Source of the DNA: UBA9547 sp044349205
Lineage (GTDB): Bacteria; Bacteroidota; Bacteroidia; Cytophagales; UBA9547
NCBI GenBank assembly: GCA_044349205.1
Contig: JBIKRJ010000017.1
Coordinates: 1 to 20,024 of the forward strand
DNA: 20,024 bases
Direction: 5' to 3'
The notes beneath the pieces are model-generated. The model had not been told where the DNA came from. It saw only the letters and a list, made by a program, of their open reading frames with translations, and made no database searches. A program made the position numbers and the translations under genes. This document shows, one piece after another, positions 1-8,734 of the stretch; the first letter of the stretch is position 1, and each line of letters opens with the position of its first letter.

Positions 1-1178
1 AAATGGTCTTCATTCAAGAAAATATCAGCAAACTGCAAACCAACCGACTCCATTTTTTTCTTGCCCTCTTTAGACACAATCGTGGCTATTTTCCGCGGAA
101 ACAAAATAGGAAAAGGAACATGCTCTGACGCAAACATATCCTTCAGCTGAAACCAATAGGCTATTTCACCAGGCCCACCCACATAAGCCAAATTGGGTAA
201 AATGCTTTCTTGGTACAAAGGGCGCAACAAGACATTTGGACTAAACAATTCAGGTTTTGAACGAATCAGATTTTGCAACTCCTGTTTAGTGAAAAAAACT
301 TCACGATTCAGTACATGAAATTGCGTCTCATTTTCACTCGAAAACTCAATTCTTTCCCTAAAACCCTCTCCCAAATAGAAAAAATTACGCTCCCGCACAT
401 AGGCTTGTGCTTTGTAACCTGCTTTTTCTATTTTTTGTGTGGTTTCTCGAAGTATGGGAGCATATTTGGCCTCCAATACATCTTTCTCCATTTGCTGAAT
501 AAAAAGCGATTTCAATTGCTTGTCGTCGCCATCTACTATCACCAAACCATATTGCCCAAAAAGGAAACCCATAAGCTTTCGGGTAGCTTCCGAAAGGGTA
601 TTAGAACTAGTATAGCAAGAAGATAGCCAATGAGGACAATCGGGTACTTGTGAAAATAACTGTGCCAAGCCAGCGGTTGAAAGAAGTCCTGTAGCACCTT
701 TCCCTTCTGTAGCCCATTCGTATTTTCTGCCAAACAAGTTAATATGATTGATTTCGGCCAAATCGTGGTCTTCGGTAGCCATCCAAAAAACAGGCACAAA
801 CTCATTTTGGGGATATTTCTTCTTAAGTTCTTCCGCCAATCTTATGGCAGTCAGTATCTTGTAAATGCAATACACTGGCCCAGTAGCCAAACACAACTGA
901 TGGCCTGTGGTAATCGTGAAAGTATTTTCGGAAGCGAGTTTTTGAATGTTTTGCGCAACTGTAGGGTGCAATTCTATTCCCTCATGCTGGTTCAAAATAG
1001 CGGACTGAAGTTCTTTGCGATAAGGAAAAGACTTTTTTGCGTTTATTTGGTTACCAAAATTCTCTAAGCTAAGATAGGCACCATAAAAAGGTTTCAGCTT
1101 TTCGCTGCCCGAAAGGTAATCTAGAAAAATACCAGCAAACTGGTGGGTATTTTGCAATGGTAGGGACAAATTCAACAA
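1..1178 (-). CDS. bshC: BshC, bacillithiol biosynthesis cysteine-adding enzyme (3' end outside window)
   Basis: BshC joins cysteine to glucosaminyl-malate, the last step of bacillithiol synthesis in the cytoplasm. I translated the strand by hand. It stays open for about 392 codons, against roughly 530 in the family, and runs off the left edge. Family signatures seen are an N-terminal DYLSG...LKPFYG stretch, TGHQLCLATGPVYCIYK, the VFWMATEDHDLAEINH block and GGPGEIAYWFQLK. The start must be non-ATG: the in-frame codon just upstream is the TAG that ends the DUF4249 gene, and the first in-frame ATG lies far inside conserved sequence. TTG at 1178 or TTG at 1175 fits homologues best. It is the last visible gene of the receptor/lipoprotein unit and is probably translationally coupled to it. 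The family call is firm; the exact start is not. Confidence 0.93.
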   Translation of the reverse strand, partial: MLNLSLPLQNTHQFAGIFLDYLSGSEKLKPFYGAYLSLENFGNQINAKKSFPYRKELQSAILNQHEGIELHPTVAQNIQKLASENTFTITTGHQLCLATGPVYCIYKILTAIRLAEELKKKYPQNEFVPVFWMATEDHDLAEINHINLFGRKYEWATEGKGATGLLSTAGLAQLFSQVPDCPHWLSSCYTSSNTLSEATRKLMGFLFGQYGLVIVDGDDKQLKSLFIQQMEKDVLEAKYAPILRETTQKIEKAGYKAQAYVRERNFFYLGEGFRERIEFSSENETQFHVLNREVFFTKQELQNLIRSKPELFSPNVLLRPLYQESILPNLAYVGGPGEIAYWFQLKDMFASEHVPFPILFPRKIATIVSKEGKKKMESVGLQFADIFLNEDH

Positions 1179-2078
1179 CTATTTTTTGTACTCAAGAGGA
1201 ACCCGCGTAGTGGCTTTACTTACAGCCGACACACTAAACCAACCCAAAACAGGTTTTTCTTTGGCATTGGGGCTCAAAATATTTGTTGGCAAATTGGCCT
1301 GTGGCTGTGAAAAAAGTCCCTGATCTAAATTTGTTTGGGTTTCCAACTGCTGAATAAAGCCTGCCGTTTCGTTTGACACAGAATAAAGTTCGACCGTGAT
1401 TTCGTCGCCCTCTACCCACTTTTTCTTCTCGTCGTTATTGTTGATTATAAACCTTCTCAAAGGCAAAATAAATACAATACCATCTGTGACAGCTGCATTT
1501 CCCGATCCAGCATCGTAGGCTACGCCGATGTTAGATGGGTCGGTGTTTATAACACCGTTTTTGTAGAAACGAATCCAGTATCTATCACCAACACCTGCAA
1601 AATCGGTGGCAAAAAACTCGGCATCGTACTTGCCCACAATTTTGTCGCCATTCTGTTTTTCTGCTTCAATAAATTTAATACTGTCGATTGCTGTAACACG
1701 CTGCATTTTGGTAAAAGATGTGTAGGTTAGTCCATTGTACTCTACCGTAAGTGCATAACTATGGCCTATTTTGAAAGCCATATCACCATTCTTATCTGAT
1801 TTGAAAATGCCTTTTTCGGATTCCAAAAAATTATACACCGTGTCTTTTACCAAATCTTTCACTTTTACAATGGCACCCGTCAACAGCTTTTGGCTGGTGT
1901 TGTCGTAAAAAAATTGTGTATTTGAAATCTTTATCGTTTGCTTTTCAGCCGCATTTGACAAAAAAGCATCGATAACCAAGGCAGGAGTACCTTCTTTCAA
2001 CTTTCCTTTCAAATCTACTTTGTCTTCGCAGGAACTCAGAAAAAGAAGGATAGAGGCAAATAATATCAGATTCTTCAT
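1179..2078 (-). CDS. DUF4249 family lipoprotein
   Basis: This is a secreted lipoprotein of about 299 residues. The start is ATG at 2078, because it gives a clean lipoprotein signal (MKNLILFASILLFLSSC, lipobox cysteine at residue 17). A longer frame reaching ATG 2147 only adds residues lying inside the upstream receptor gene. The mature part begins with an Ig/CNA-like region (AFLSNAAEKQTIKISNT..., GAIVKVKDL) typical of DUF4249 proteins, which in Bacteroidota commonly follow a TonB-dependent receptor. It starts 4 bases after the receptor stop, so the two are almost certainly co-transcribed. By analogy with SusC/SusD it may sit on the outer membrane and help its partner capture a ligand, but the ligand is unknown. 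It is not SusD: it lacks the TPR-rich SusD fold sequence and the size is too small. Confidence 0.85.
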   Translation of the reverse strand: MKNLILFASILLFLSSCEDKVDLKGKLKEGTPALVIDAFLSNAAEKQTIKISNTQFFYDNTSQKLLTGAIVKVKDLVKDTVYNFLESEKGIFKSDKNGDMAFKIGHSYALTVEYNGLTYTSFTKMQRVTAIDSIKFIEAEKQNGDKIVGKYDAEFFATDFAGVGDRYWIRFYKNGVINTDPSNIGVAYDAGSGNAAVTDGIVFILPLRRFIINNNDEKKKWVEGDEITVELYSVSNETAGFIQQLETQTNLDQGLFSQPQANLPTNILSPNAKEKPVLGWFSVSAVSKATTRVPLEYKK

Positions 2079-2082
2079 TTCT

Positions 2083-4452
2083 CTAAAACTTGAAATTGTA
2101 GGTGAACGATGGAATGGGCGCCCCAATGATAGACAAACGATAAGCATCTAGCTGCCCTGGGGTGTCGGGGTTTTGCTTGGGATAAAAGGAGAAAGGGTTT
2201 CTGCGACCATAGAGGTTGTACACACCAAATACCAACTCCCAAGAATAATTTTTGAAAATTTTAGAGTTCCTTTCTTTGTCTTTGCTTTTCAAAGTGGCGC
2301 TAATGTCGAGGCGGTGGTAAGTTGTCATCCTAAAATTGTTTCGCGCATTGTCTGAGTTGTTTCCAACCCAATAGTCTTGTATGGCATATTTCTGGTTGGC
2401 AAAATTAAACGGAGTACCCGATTGGAAAGTGAAAGTGGAAGAAAGGCTCCAGCGCTTGCCCAACTCATACATAGCCACTGTACTCAAGTTGTGTGTTCGG
2501 TCGAATTTGTTGGGATACCAATTGTTGTTGTTTATACCTTGAACCTGCCGTTCAGAACGCGAAAGCGTATAACTAACCCAACCCGTGAATCTTCCTTCAC
2601 TCTTTCGTACATAAAATTCCATTCCGTACGACCTGCCTTTGCCTGCAATCAATTCACCTTCCAAAAACCGATTGAAACGCAAATTCGCTCCGTCTATATA
2701 ATCTAGCTGGTTCCACATGTCTTTATAAAATCCTTCAGCAGAAACTTGGAACTGGTTGTCTTTGCCCAATATGCGAAAATATCCCAAAGAATATTGATTG
2801 GATGTTTGGGGTTGAATATTGGTGGTGCTAGGAGTCCAAGTGTCGATAGGAATAGAAGCATTGGTGTTGGAGACCAAATGGATATATTGCGCCATTCGGT
2901 TATAACTTGCTTTTATCGAGGAGTTTTCGTTCAAAGAATAATTGACCGAAGCCCTTGGTTCAGGATTGGAATAGGTCTTTATATTGGCCCAGTCGCTATA
3001 TGTTTGAGAAGATATGGGATAACGCTTGAAATTCCCCGCCACATTGGGATAGTTGTAAACAGTACCTGGCCCTAGATAGGTGAAAAATGAATAACGTAGG
3101 CCGTATTGCAACGTAACGCGCGGTGTCAACTTTTGCTCATTGGCCACATACACCGCATTTTCCAAGGCATATTGATTGGGCAAACTAATGTCGCTCACCG
3201 AGCCACGAGACACACCTAAACCATCGCTTGGAATAATTTTGTAGTAAATAGATTGACCACCAAAAGACAAGGTATTTTTTTCATTGATGTACCATGTAAA
3301 ATCGGGTTTCAAACTATTGTTGATAATTCGGGCAGTCCATTCAAAAGTGTCTTCGTTGTTTTCACCGAATTTCAGTCTAAAATCGTAATTGCTATAATAT
3401 CCCGTCAGGTTCATAAACAATTTACTGTTAAACAAGTGATTCCAACGAACTGTGGTAGTGGCATTTCCCCAACCCAACGAAGCACCAGGAAAATTCCATA
3501 CATCACGACCCAAATATCCCGACCAAAAAACCCTGTTTTTCTCGTTTATCACATAATTGACTTTAGCCGTTAAATCATAAAAATAAAGTCCTACATCACC
3601 AATCGAACTTTTGATAAAGGGCTTAAAAAGCACATCGGCATAGGACCTTCTGGCGGCTACAATAAATGAGGCTTTGTCTTTCTTCAACGGCCCTTCTACC
3701 GTCAATCGACTGAATATGAGACCTACACCACCTTGTACGGCAAGCCTTTTCATATTTCCCTCTTTCATTCTTACATCCAACACCGAAGAAAGTCTGCCAC
3801 CATATTGGGCTGGTATGGCCGCTTTAGAAAGCTTTACATCTTTTACCGCATCGGGATTGAAAACCGAAAAAAAGCCAAGCAAATGAGCCGAATTATACAC
3901 AGGGGCTTCATCTATAAGCACCAAATTCTGGTCTATCCCTCCACCTCTCACATTGAAACCTGTTGCCCCTTCGCCTACGGTTGAAACACCGGGCAATAGC
4001 TGTATGCTTCTAATCACATCTACCTCGCCCAAAAGAGGGGGAATGGCATTAATCGTTTTCATTTCGAGTTTGGTAGTACCCATTTCCAAATTTTTCACTT
4101 GGGCATCTTTCCGTTCTCCCAACACAACAACTTCTTTGGTTTCCAACTGCATTTCCCTCAAAGAAAAATCGAGCCTAATGTTTTTGCTCATGTCTATTTT
4201 TCGGGTAATGGGTTGATAGCCCAAATAACTGACGGTAAGGGTGTAAACACCTTGAGGCAAGGTCAAAGAATAGTAACCATACGAGTTGGAAACAGCGCCC
4301 GAATTGTTTTCTTTAATATAGATAGAAGCACCAATTAAATTCTCGCCATTGGCCGAATCGCTAATGCTGCCATTCAAAACAAATTTTTCTTGTGCTAATA
4401 GGGGAAAAGTAAAAAGGAAATACAATCCTACAACAAGGATTTTTTTTAACAT
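2083..4452 (-). CDS. TonB-dependent outer-membrane receptor with N-terminal carboxypeptidase-regulatory-like domain
   Basis: This 789-residue outer-membrane active transporter begins with a signal peptide (residues 1-20, cleavage near LLA/Q). A CarboxypepD_reg-like beta-sandwich follows at about 25-105 (DSANGENLIGASIYIK, then a VSNSYGYYSLTLPQG turn). The plug domain is at about 115-235, with EVVVLGER before it and hallmark motifs NVRGGGIDQNLVLIDEAPVY and AQYGGRLSSVLDVR. The beta-barrel fills the rest and ends in Phe, the usual outer-membrane assembly signal. It differs from SusC types in its shorter barrel and in its DUF4249 partner immediately downstream. Substrate cannot be read from sequence. 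It starts with ATG 4452 after a 90-base spacer from the preceding gene, so it may have its own promoter. Confidence 0.93.
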   Translation of the reverse strand: MLKKILVVGLYFLFTFPLLAQEKFVLNGSISDSANGENLIGASIYIKENNSGAVSNSYGYYSLTLPQGVYTLTVSYLGYQPITRKIDMSKNIRLDFSLREMQLETKEVVVLGERKDAQVKNLEMGTTKLEMKTINAIPPLLGEVDVIRSIQLLPGVSTVGEGATGFNVRGGGIDQNLVLIDEAPVYNSAHLLGFFSVFNPDAVKDVKLSKAAIPAQYGGRLSSVLDVRMKEGNMKRLAVQGGVGLIFSRLTVEGPLKKDKASFIVAARRSYADVLFKPFIKSSIGDVGLYFYDLTAKVNYVINEKNRVFWSGYLGRDVWNFPGASLGWGNATTTVRWNHLFNSKLFMNLTGYYSNYDFRLKFGENNEDTFEWTARIINNSLKPDFTWYINEKNTLSFGGQSIYYKIIPSDGLGVSRGSVSDISLPNQYALENAVYVANEQKLTPRVTLQYGLRYSFFTYLGPGTVYNYPNVAGNFKRYPISSQTYSDWANIKTYSNPEPRASVNYSLNENSSIKASYNRMAQYIHLVSNTNASIPIDTWTPSTTNIQPQTSNQYSLGYFRILGKDNQFQVSAEGFYKDMWNQLDYIDGANLRFNRFLEGELIAGKGRSYGMEFYVRKSEGRFTGWVSYTLSRSERQVQGINNNNWYPNKFDRTHNLSTVAMYELGKRWSLSSTFTFQSGTPFNFANQKYAIQDYWVGNNSDNARNNFRMTTYHRLDISATLKSKDKERNSKIFKNYSWELVFGVYNLYGRRNPFSFYPKQNPDTPGQLDAYRLSIIGAPIPSFTYNFKF

Positions 4453-4542
4453 ACATTTTTGTTTAGCGGGTCAGAATTTATGAAAACCTTAAGAAAAGTT
4501 TTCAATCAATATTTAAAACTTAAAAAAGGAGAGATTGTTGTG

Positions 4543-5151
4543 TCAATTACGTTTATTTAGCTCGTCGCGCAATCGGGCGGCATTTTCGTAATCTTCATTT
4601 TTAAGTGCCTCTTCGAGCATCGTTTTCAATTGTTCGTTGCTCAAATTTTCAATCTTCGTATCTTTTTCTTTGGTTTGTTTGGGCTTCCTTACTTTTTTTT
4701 CGGTAGGAATATTTTCAGCACTGCTTTCTTCAGTGCTAATGTCTGAAAGAAGAATGCCAGCTTCCGACATGATAGATTCCACAGTGTAAATAGGCACATT
4801 GAAACGAAGCCCTATCGCAATGGCATCGGAAGGTCGAGAATCAATCTCAACTTTGCTTCGGCCGTCTGTGCAAATGATTTTGGCATAAAAAACCCCTTCT
4901 TTCAAATCGGAAATTAGAATTTCTTCTACTTCAAAATGGAAACTGGCTGCAAACGACTTGAATAAATCATGAGTCATGGGCCTGTTTGGGACTATTTTTT
5001 CAATTTCAATGGCAATGGCTTGCGCTTCAAACATCCCTATAATAATGGGCAATCGGCGATTGCCACCTTCCTCGCCCAATACCAAAGCAAAAGAGCCTGT
5101 TTGTGACTGGCTAGAGGACAATCCTAATATTTCAAGTTTAATTTTACTCAC
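4543..5151 (-). CDS. Bifunctional nuclease (BFN/DUF151) domain protein with C-terminal UVR motif
   Basis: This is a soluble protein of about 202 residues. The BFN domain covers roughly residues 1-130 (KIKLEILGLSSSQSQTGSFA, GNRRLPIIIGMFEAQAIA, DSRPSDAIAIGLRFNVPI). A charged low-complexity linker follows, then a UvrB/UvrC-type helical hairpin at about 173-200 (QLKTMLEEALKNEDYENAAR). Related BFN proteins have reported DNase/RNase activity; the bacterial role is poorly known. I chose GTG 5151 because homologues begin at M-x-K-I-K-L-E-I. The frame continues to a TTG at 5166 that would add five unconserved residues. It lies 55 bases after accC, with a weak hairpin between, so read-through from the lipid operon is possible. 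Confidence 0.87.
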   Translation of the reverse strand: MSKIKLEILGLSSSQSQTGSFALVLGEEGGNRRLPIIIGMFEAQAIAIEIEKIVPNRPMTHDLFKSFAASFHFEVEEILISDLKEGVFYAKIICTDGRSKVEIDSRPSDAIAIGLRFNVPIYTVESIMSEAGILLSDISTEESSAENIPTEKKVRKPKQTKEKDTKIENLSNEQLKTMLEEALKNEDYENAARLRDELNKRN

Positions 5152-5190
5152 GCGAGATGGAAACAAACAATACTAAGTAAACAAAAACTA

Positions 5191-5205
5191 AGTTGTGAAA
5201 CAACT
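5191..5205 (-). terminator. Possible weak intrinsic terminator after accC
   Basis: A perfect 6-bp inverted repeat (AGTTGT, loop of 3, ACAACT) starts two bases after the accC stop. Read on the minus strand it is followed by a T-rich stretch, TAGTTTTTGTTT. The stem has only two G-C pairs, so it would be weak and may pause rather than stop transcription into the BFN gene. Confidence 0.35.
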
Positions 5206-5206
5206 A

Positions 5207-6553
5207 CTATTTCAAACTATCAAAGTCAAATGTCTCCAAGTACTTTGTAGTGAATTTACCCGATTTGAAACCAGGGTCATCCATCAGTTTTAAATGAAAA
5301 GGAATTGTTGTTTTAACCCCCTCAATTACAAATTCTTGCAAAGCCCTTTTCATACGATTCAAAACTTCTTCACGCGATTCGGCTGTCACGATGAGCTTGG
5401 CAATCATCGAATCATAATTGGGAGGAATAGTGTACCCATTGTATACGTGCGAATCTACCCGTATACCTTTACCACCAGGAAAATGTAATTGGGTGATTTT
5501 GCCAGCCGATGGTCTAAAACCATTAGCAGGGTCTTCGGCATTTATTCTAACTTCCATCGAGTAGCGCTTGGGAGTCATGTTATCGAAACTCAATTTTTCA
5601 CCAGCTGCCACCCTTATTTGTTGTTTCACCAAATCAGTATCGGTTACATCTTCAGTCACGGGATGTTCCACCTGAATACGGGTATTCATCTCCATGAAAT
5701 AGAACTTGCCGAATTTATCCACCAAAAATTCGATTGTACCGGCACCTTCGTATTTGATGGCTTTGGCACCTTTGATGGCGGCCTCCCCCATTTCTTTTCT
5801 AAGCTTGTCGGTCATAATTGGCGAAGGAGCTTCCTCTACCAATTTTTGGTGTCTGCGCTGAATGCTGCAATCTCTTTCAGAAAGGTGCACCACTTTACCA
5901 TATTTGTCTCCAAATACTTGAATTTCTATATGTCGAGGCTCTACTACAAATTTCTCTAAGTACACCCCATCATTAGAAAAAGCGGCACTTGCTTCTTGTT
6001 TGGCATCGTTCCAAGCTTTTTCAAACTCTTCTTCGCTATTGATAATGCGCATACCACGGCCACCACCGCCAGCGGTCGCTTTCAGTATAACGGGATAACC
6101 TATTTTATCGGCAATTTTCTTTCCTTCCTTAATGTTGTCCAACAAACCATCTGAACCGGGCACAGTGGGCACATTGGCTTTTTTCATCCATGCTTTGGCG
6201 GTGGCCTTGTCGCCCATCGCATTTATCATTTCTGGACTTGGGCCTATAAATTTGATTTTGTAGTCTTGGCAAATTTTGGAGAAATCGGCATTTTCTGAAA
6301 GAAAACCATAGCCTGGGTGTATAGCGTCTGCATTGGTAATTTCGGCGGCCGCAATAATATTGGGAATGTTCAAATAAGACTGAGCACTAAGCGCAGGGCC
6401 GATACACACAGCCTCATCGGCAAATTTTACGTGCAAGCTATCTTTGTCGGCCGTAGAATATACTGCTACCGTTTTGATTCCAAGCTCTTTACACGCTCTT
6501 ATTACGCGTAGTGCTATTTCGCCCCTGTTGGCAATCAATACTTTTTTAAACAC
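5207..6553 (-). CDS. accC: Acetyl-CoA carboxylase, biotin carboxylase subunit
   Basis: This enzyme carboxylates biotin on AccB using ATP and bicarbonate, the first half-reaction of malonyl-CoA synthesis. Its 448 residues match the usual length of about 449. The N-terminal BC domain starts FKKVLIANRGEIALRVIRAC. The ATP-grasp part has the glycine loop AGGGGRGMR (161-169) and the active-site strand MEMNTRIQVEHPVTE (287-301). A C-terminal BC domain (RINAEDP) closes it. The start is GTG 6553: it gives the exact family N-terminus, and an in-frame TAA lies a few codons upstream. AccB is 44 bases upstream on the same strand, the standard accBC pair. The carboxyltransferase genes accA and accD are not in this window. 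Confidence 0.97.
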   Translation of the reverse strand: MFKKVLIANRGEIALRVIRACKELGIKTVAVYSTADKDSLHVKFADEAVCIGPALSAQSYLNIPNIIAAAEITNADAIHPGYGFLSENADFSKICQDYKIKFIGPSPEMINAMGDKATAKAWMKKANVPTVPGSDGLLDNIKEGKKIADKIGYPVILKATAGGGGRGMRIINSEEEFEKAWNDAKQEASAAFSNDGVYLEKFVVEPRHIEIQVFGDKYGKVVHLSERDCSIQRRHQKLVEEAPSPIMTDKLRKEMGEAAIKGAKAIKYEGAGTIEFLVDKFGKFYFMEMNTRIQVEHPVTEDVTDTDLVKQQIRVAAGEKLSFDNMTPKRYSMEVRINAEDPANGFRPSAGKITQLHFPGGKGIRVDSHVYNGYTIPPNYDSMIAKLIVTAESREEVLNRMKRALQEFVIEGVKTTIPFHLKLMDDPGFKSGKFTTKYLETFDFDSLK

Positions 6554-6597
6554 CTTTTTTGACGATTAGTGATTAATAATTTTGAATAAAAATAGCC

Positions 6598-7062
6598 TTA
6601 TGATGGGTCGACCAAAAACAAAGGTTGGTCGTATTCAATTGGTGTTGCGTTCTCAACCAAAATTTTGACGATTCTGCCAGAAATATCCGATTCGATTTCA
6701 TTAAACAATTTCATTGCTTCAATGATACATACGGTTTGCCCTTTGCTAATCATGTCTCCAACATTGACAAATGGTTCCATTTCGGGATTGGCAGTACGGT
6801 AAAATGTACCAATCATGGGAGATTTTATGGTCAAATACTTTTCTTCAGAATTGGCAACAGGCTTGGCTTCTTCTTTTGGCTTGGCCGCAGAAGCAGGAGG
6901 CGCAACCGCCACTGGTGCATGAACCACAGGTTGCACAACCGGATTTGCTACTACTGAATCGCGTTTTACAGCCACCTTGTAGGTATCTGTCTCAATACTT
7001 ACTTCTGCAAGTCCTGATTTTGCGATGAAGTCTAATAACTCTTGAAATTCTTTAGGTTTCAT
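6598..7062 (-). CDS. accB: Acetyl-CoA carboxylase, biotin carboxyl carrier protein
   Basis: AccB carries biotin between biotin carboxylase and carboxyltransferase in fatty-acid synthesis. It has 154 residues: a short N-terminal region (MKPKEFQELLDFIAKSGLAE), an Ala/Pro/Val-rich flexible linker at about 38-70, and the biotinyl domain at about 76-153. The biotin attachment motif is EAMKLF, with Lys118 as the modified residue; the common form is EAMKMM or EAMKLM, so Phe after Leu is a mild variant. The thumb insertion typical of AccB is present (GTFYRTANPEMEPFVNVG). It starts at ATG 7062, 92 bases after efp, the widest gap in the cluster, so an extra promoter there is possible. Confidence 0.97.
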   Translation of the reverse strand: MKPKEFQELLDFIAKSGLAEVSIETDTYKVAVKRDSVVANPVVQPVVHAPVAVAPPASAAKPKEEAKPVANSEEKYLTIKSPMIGTFYRTANPEMEPFVNVGDMISKGQTVCIIEAMKLFNEIESDISGRIVKILVENATPIEYDQPLFLVDPS

Positions 7063-7154
7063 AATATTGCTTTGACTATGCCTTTAATCTCGATTGGATG
7101 CCTGTGTTGTTTTGTGGCTTCAAGTTTAGGATAAAAAAACCGATAAAACCATAT

Positions 7155-7718
7155 TTATTTTACTCTTTCAGCGTACGAACCATCGCGCGTGTCCACTTTA
7201 ATCATCTCATCTTGATCGATAAAAAGAGGTACATTAATGATGGCTCCCGTTTCTAATGTGGCACTCTTCATTGCATTTGAAGAGGTATTTCCTTTTACAG
7301 CAGGTTCGGTATAAACCACTTGCAAATTGACAAATGGAGGAAGGTCGCAAGAAAGAGGCCTTTCTGTTTCGGCATGAAACAATATATTCACCTCTTGCCC
7401 ATCTTTTAGAAACTGCGAGCCATTGACTAGCTTGTCCGTAACAACTACCTGTTCAAATGTTTCACTATCCATAAAGGTGTAGCCACTTTCGTCTTTGTAT
7501 AGAAACTGGTGTGGCCTTGTTTCGATACGGGCCGTGTCCACTTTTACACCTGCATTGAAAGTATGGTCAATTATTTTTCCAGTTGTCAAACTTTTCAATT
7601 TAGTTCTGACGAAAGCCGGGCCTTTTCCGGGTTTCACGTGTTGGAAATCCACAATCGTATACAAGTCACTATTGAACTGTAAGCAAAGGCCAATTTTAAA
7701 ATCTGCCGTTGATGCCAT
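7155..7718 (-). CDS. efp: Translation elongation factor P
   Basis: EF-P rescues ribosomes stalled on consecutive prolines. The 187 residues show the three expected parts: a KOW-like domain I with the tip loop VKPGKGPAFVRTKL, an OB domain II with SGYTFMDSETFEQ, and domain III ending in INVPLFIDQDEMIKVDTRDGSYAERV. The tip residue is Lys32, so this is a lysine-type EF-P and not the Arg32 form that is rhamnosylated by EarP. No EpmA/EpmB-type modification gene is in the window, so its modification state is unknown. The ATG lies 5 bases after the fabH stop, which argues for a shared transcript with the lipid genes. Confidence 0.97.
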   Translation of the reverse strand: MASTADFKIGLCLQFNSDLYTIVDFQHVKPGKGPAFVRTKLKSLTTGKIIDHTFNAGVKVDTARIETRPHQFLYKDESGYTFMDSETFEQVVVTDKLVNGSQFLKDGQEVNILFHAETERPLSCDLPPFVNLQVVYTEPAVKGNTSSNAMKSATLETGAIINVPLFIDQDEMIKVDTRDGSYAERVK

Positions 7719-7723
7719 TTATG

Positions 7724-8725
7724 TTATTTAGAACTGTAAGACCATTTTAGATAGCAAGCACCCCAGGTGAAACCTCCACCAAAGGCCGCCATGATAATAT
7801 TGTCGCCTTTTTTGAATTGTTTTTCAAAATCCCAAAGTACCAAGGGTATGGTGGCAGCAGTGGTGTTGCCGTATTTGTCTATGTTTATTAAAACCTTTTC
7901 GCTACCCACTCCCATTCTTTCGGCTGTGGCATCGATAATGCGACGATTGGCCTGGTGGGGTACCAAATAGGCGACATCATCGGCAGTAAGTTTGTTTCGT
8001 TCCATGATTTCAGCCGAAACGCCTGCCATATTGGTAACGGCAAATTTGAACACGGTGGCACCTTCCTGAAACACATAATGCTCTCTGTTTTGCACCGTTT
8101 CAACAGAAGATGGTCTTCTGCTTCCCCCAGCTTTTAAGTGCAGATATGGCAAACCTGCACCATCTGTACGCAAAATACTGTCTTGCAAACCGGTTTCGTC
8201 AGTACTAGGTTCCAGCATCACGGCACCTGCCCCATCACCAAAAATGATACATGTTTTTCTGTCTTGATAATCTATGATAGAAGACATTTTATCGGCGCCT
8301 ATCACGATTACTTTTTTGTATTTCCCTGTTTCGATAAACTGAGCACCTGTGACCAAGCCATACAGAAAACCCGAACAAGCTGCTTGCAAGTCGAAACTAA
8401 ACGCATTGGTCGCTCCAATCATATCGCATACCAAATTGGCGGTTGCCGGGAAAATAAAATCGGGAGTTGCAGTGGCACACAAAATCATGTCCACATCTTT
8501 GGGGTTGGTGTTGGTTTTTGCGAGCAGCTCTTGAACAGCTTTCTCACACATGTGCGAGGTGCCCATTCCTTCACCTTTAAGTATTCTTCTTTCCTTGATT
8601 CCGGTACGAGAGGTAATCCAATCGTCGTTCGTTTCTACAAAAGTCGCAAGCTCTTTGTTGGTCAATACATATTCGGGAACATACCCTCCTACGCCTGTGA
8701 TAGCTGCTCTTATTTTATTTGACAT
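7724..8725 (-). CDS. fabH: 3-oxoacyl-ACP synthase III (KAS III)
   Basis: FabH condenses an acyl-CoA primer with malonyl-ACP and starts fatty-acid chains in the cytoplasm. The 333-residue protein has the full Cys-His-Asn triad of this thiolase-fold family: Cys117 in DLQAACSGFLYGL, His257 in VPHQANRRI and Asn287 in YGNTTAATIPL. The N-terminal GVGGYVPEYVLTN and the DDWITSRTGIKERR arginine motif are typical. Primer preference (acetyl versus branched-chain) cannot be read safely, though branched primers are common in Bacteroidota. It starts at ATG 8725, 9 bases after plsX, and ends 5 bases before efp. Confidence 0.97.
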   Translation of the reverse strand: MSNKIRAAITGVGGYVPEYVLTNKELATFVETNDDWITSRTGIKERRILKGEGMGTSHMCEKAVQELLAKTNTNPKDVDMILCATATPDFIFPATANLVCDMIGATNAFSFDLQAACSGFLYGLVTGAQFIETGKYKKVIVIGADKMSSIIDYQDRKTCIIFGDGAGAVMLEPSTDETGLQDSILRTDGAGLPYLHLKAGGSRRPSSVETVQNREHYVFQEGATVFKFAVTNMAGVSAEIMERNKLTADDVAYLVPHQANRRIIDATAERMGVGSEKVLINIDKYGNTTAATIPLVLWDFEKQFKKGDNIIMAAFGGGFTWGACYLKWSYSSK

Positions 8726-8734
8726 CCTTTGTTG

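Noticed and set aside
273..1067. Open frames on both strands over the left end (273-626 and 744-1067 plus, 539-805 minus)
   Set aside because: They are shadows of the bshC frame, whose translation is conserved throughout and leaves the window without a stop.
2079..2147. DUF4249 start at ATG 2147
   Set aside because: It would add residues encoded within the receptor gene and hide a perfect lipoprotein signal peptide beginning at 2078.
4482..4503. Inverted repeat GAAAAC with a 10-base loop and GTTTTC between the BFN gene and the receptor
   Set aside because: The stem is short and A-T rich with no T-run after it on the minus strand. It may be chance in an AT-rich spacer.
7095..7160. Possible accB promoter (TAAACTTG) and GGTTTTATC/GGTTTTTTTATC near-repeat in the efp-accB gap
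   Set aside because: The -7 match is imperfect and no -33 TTTG is suitably spaced. The repeat is short and T-rich.
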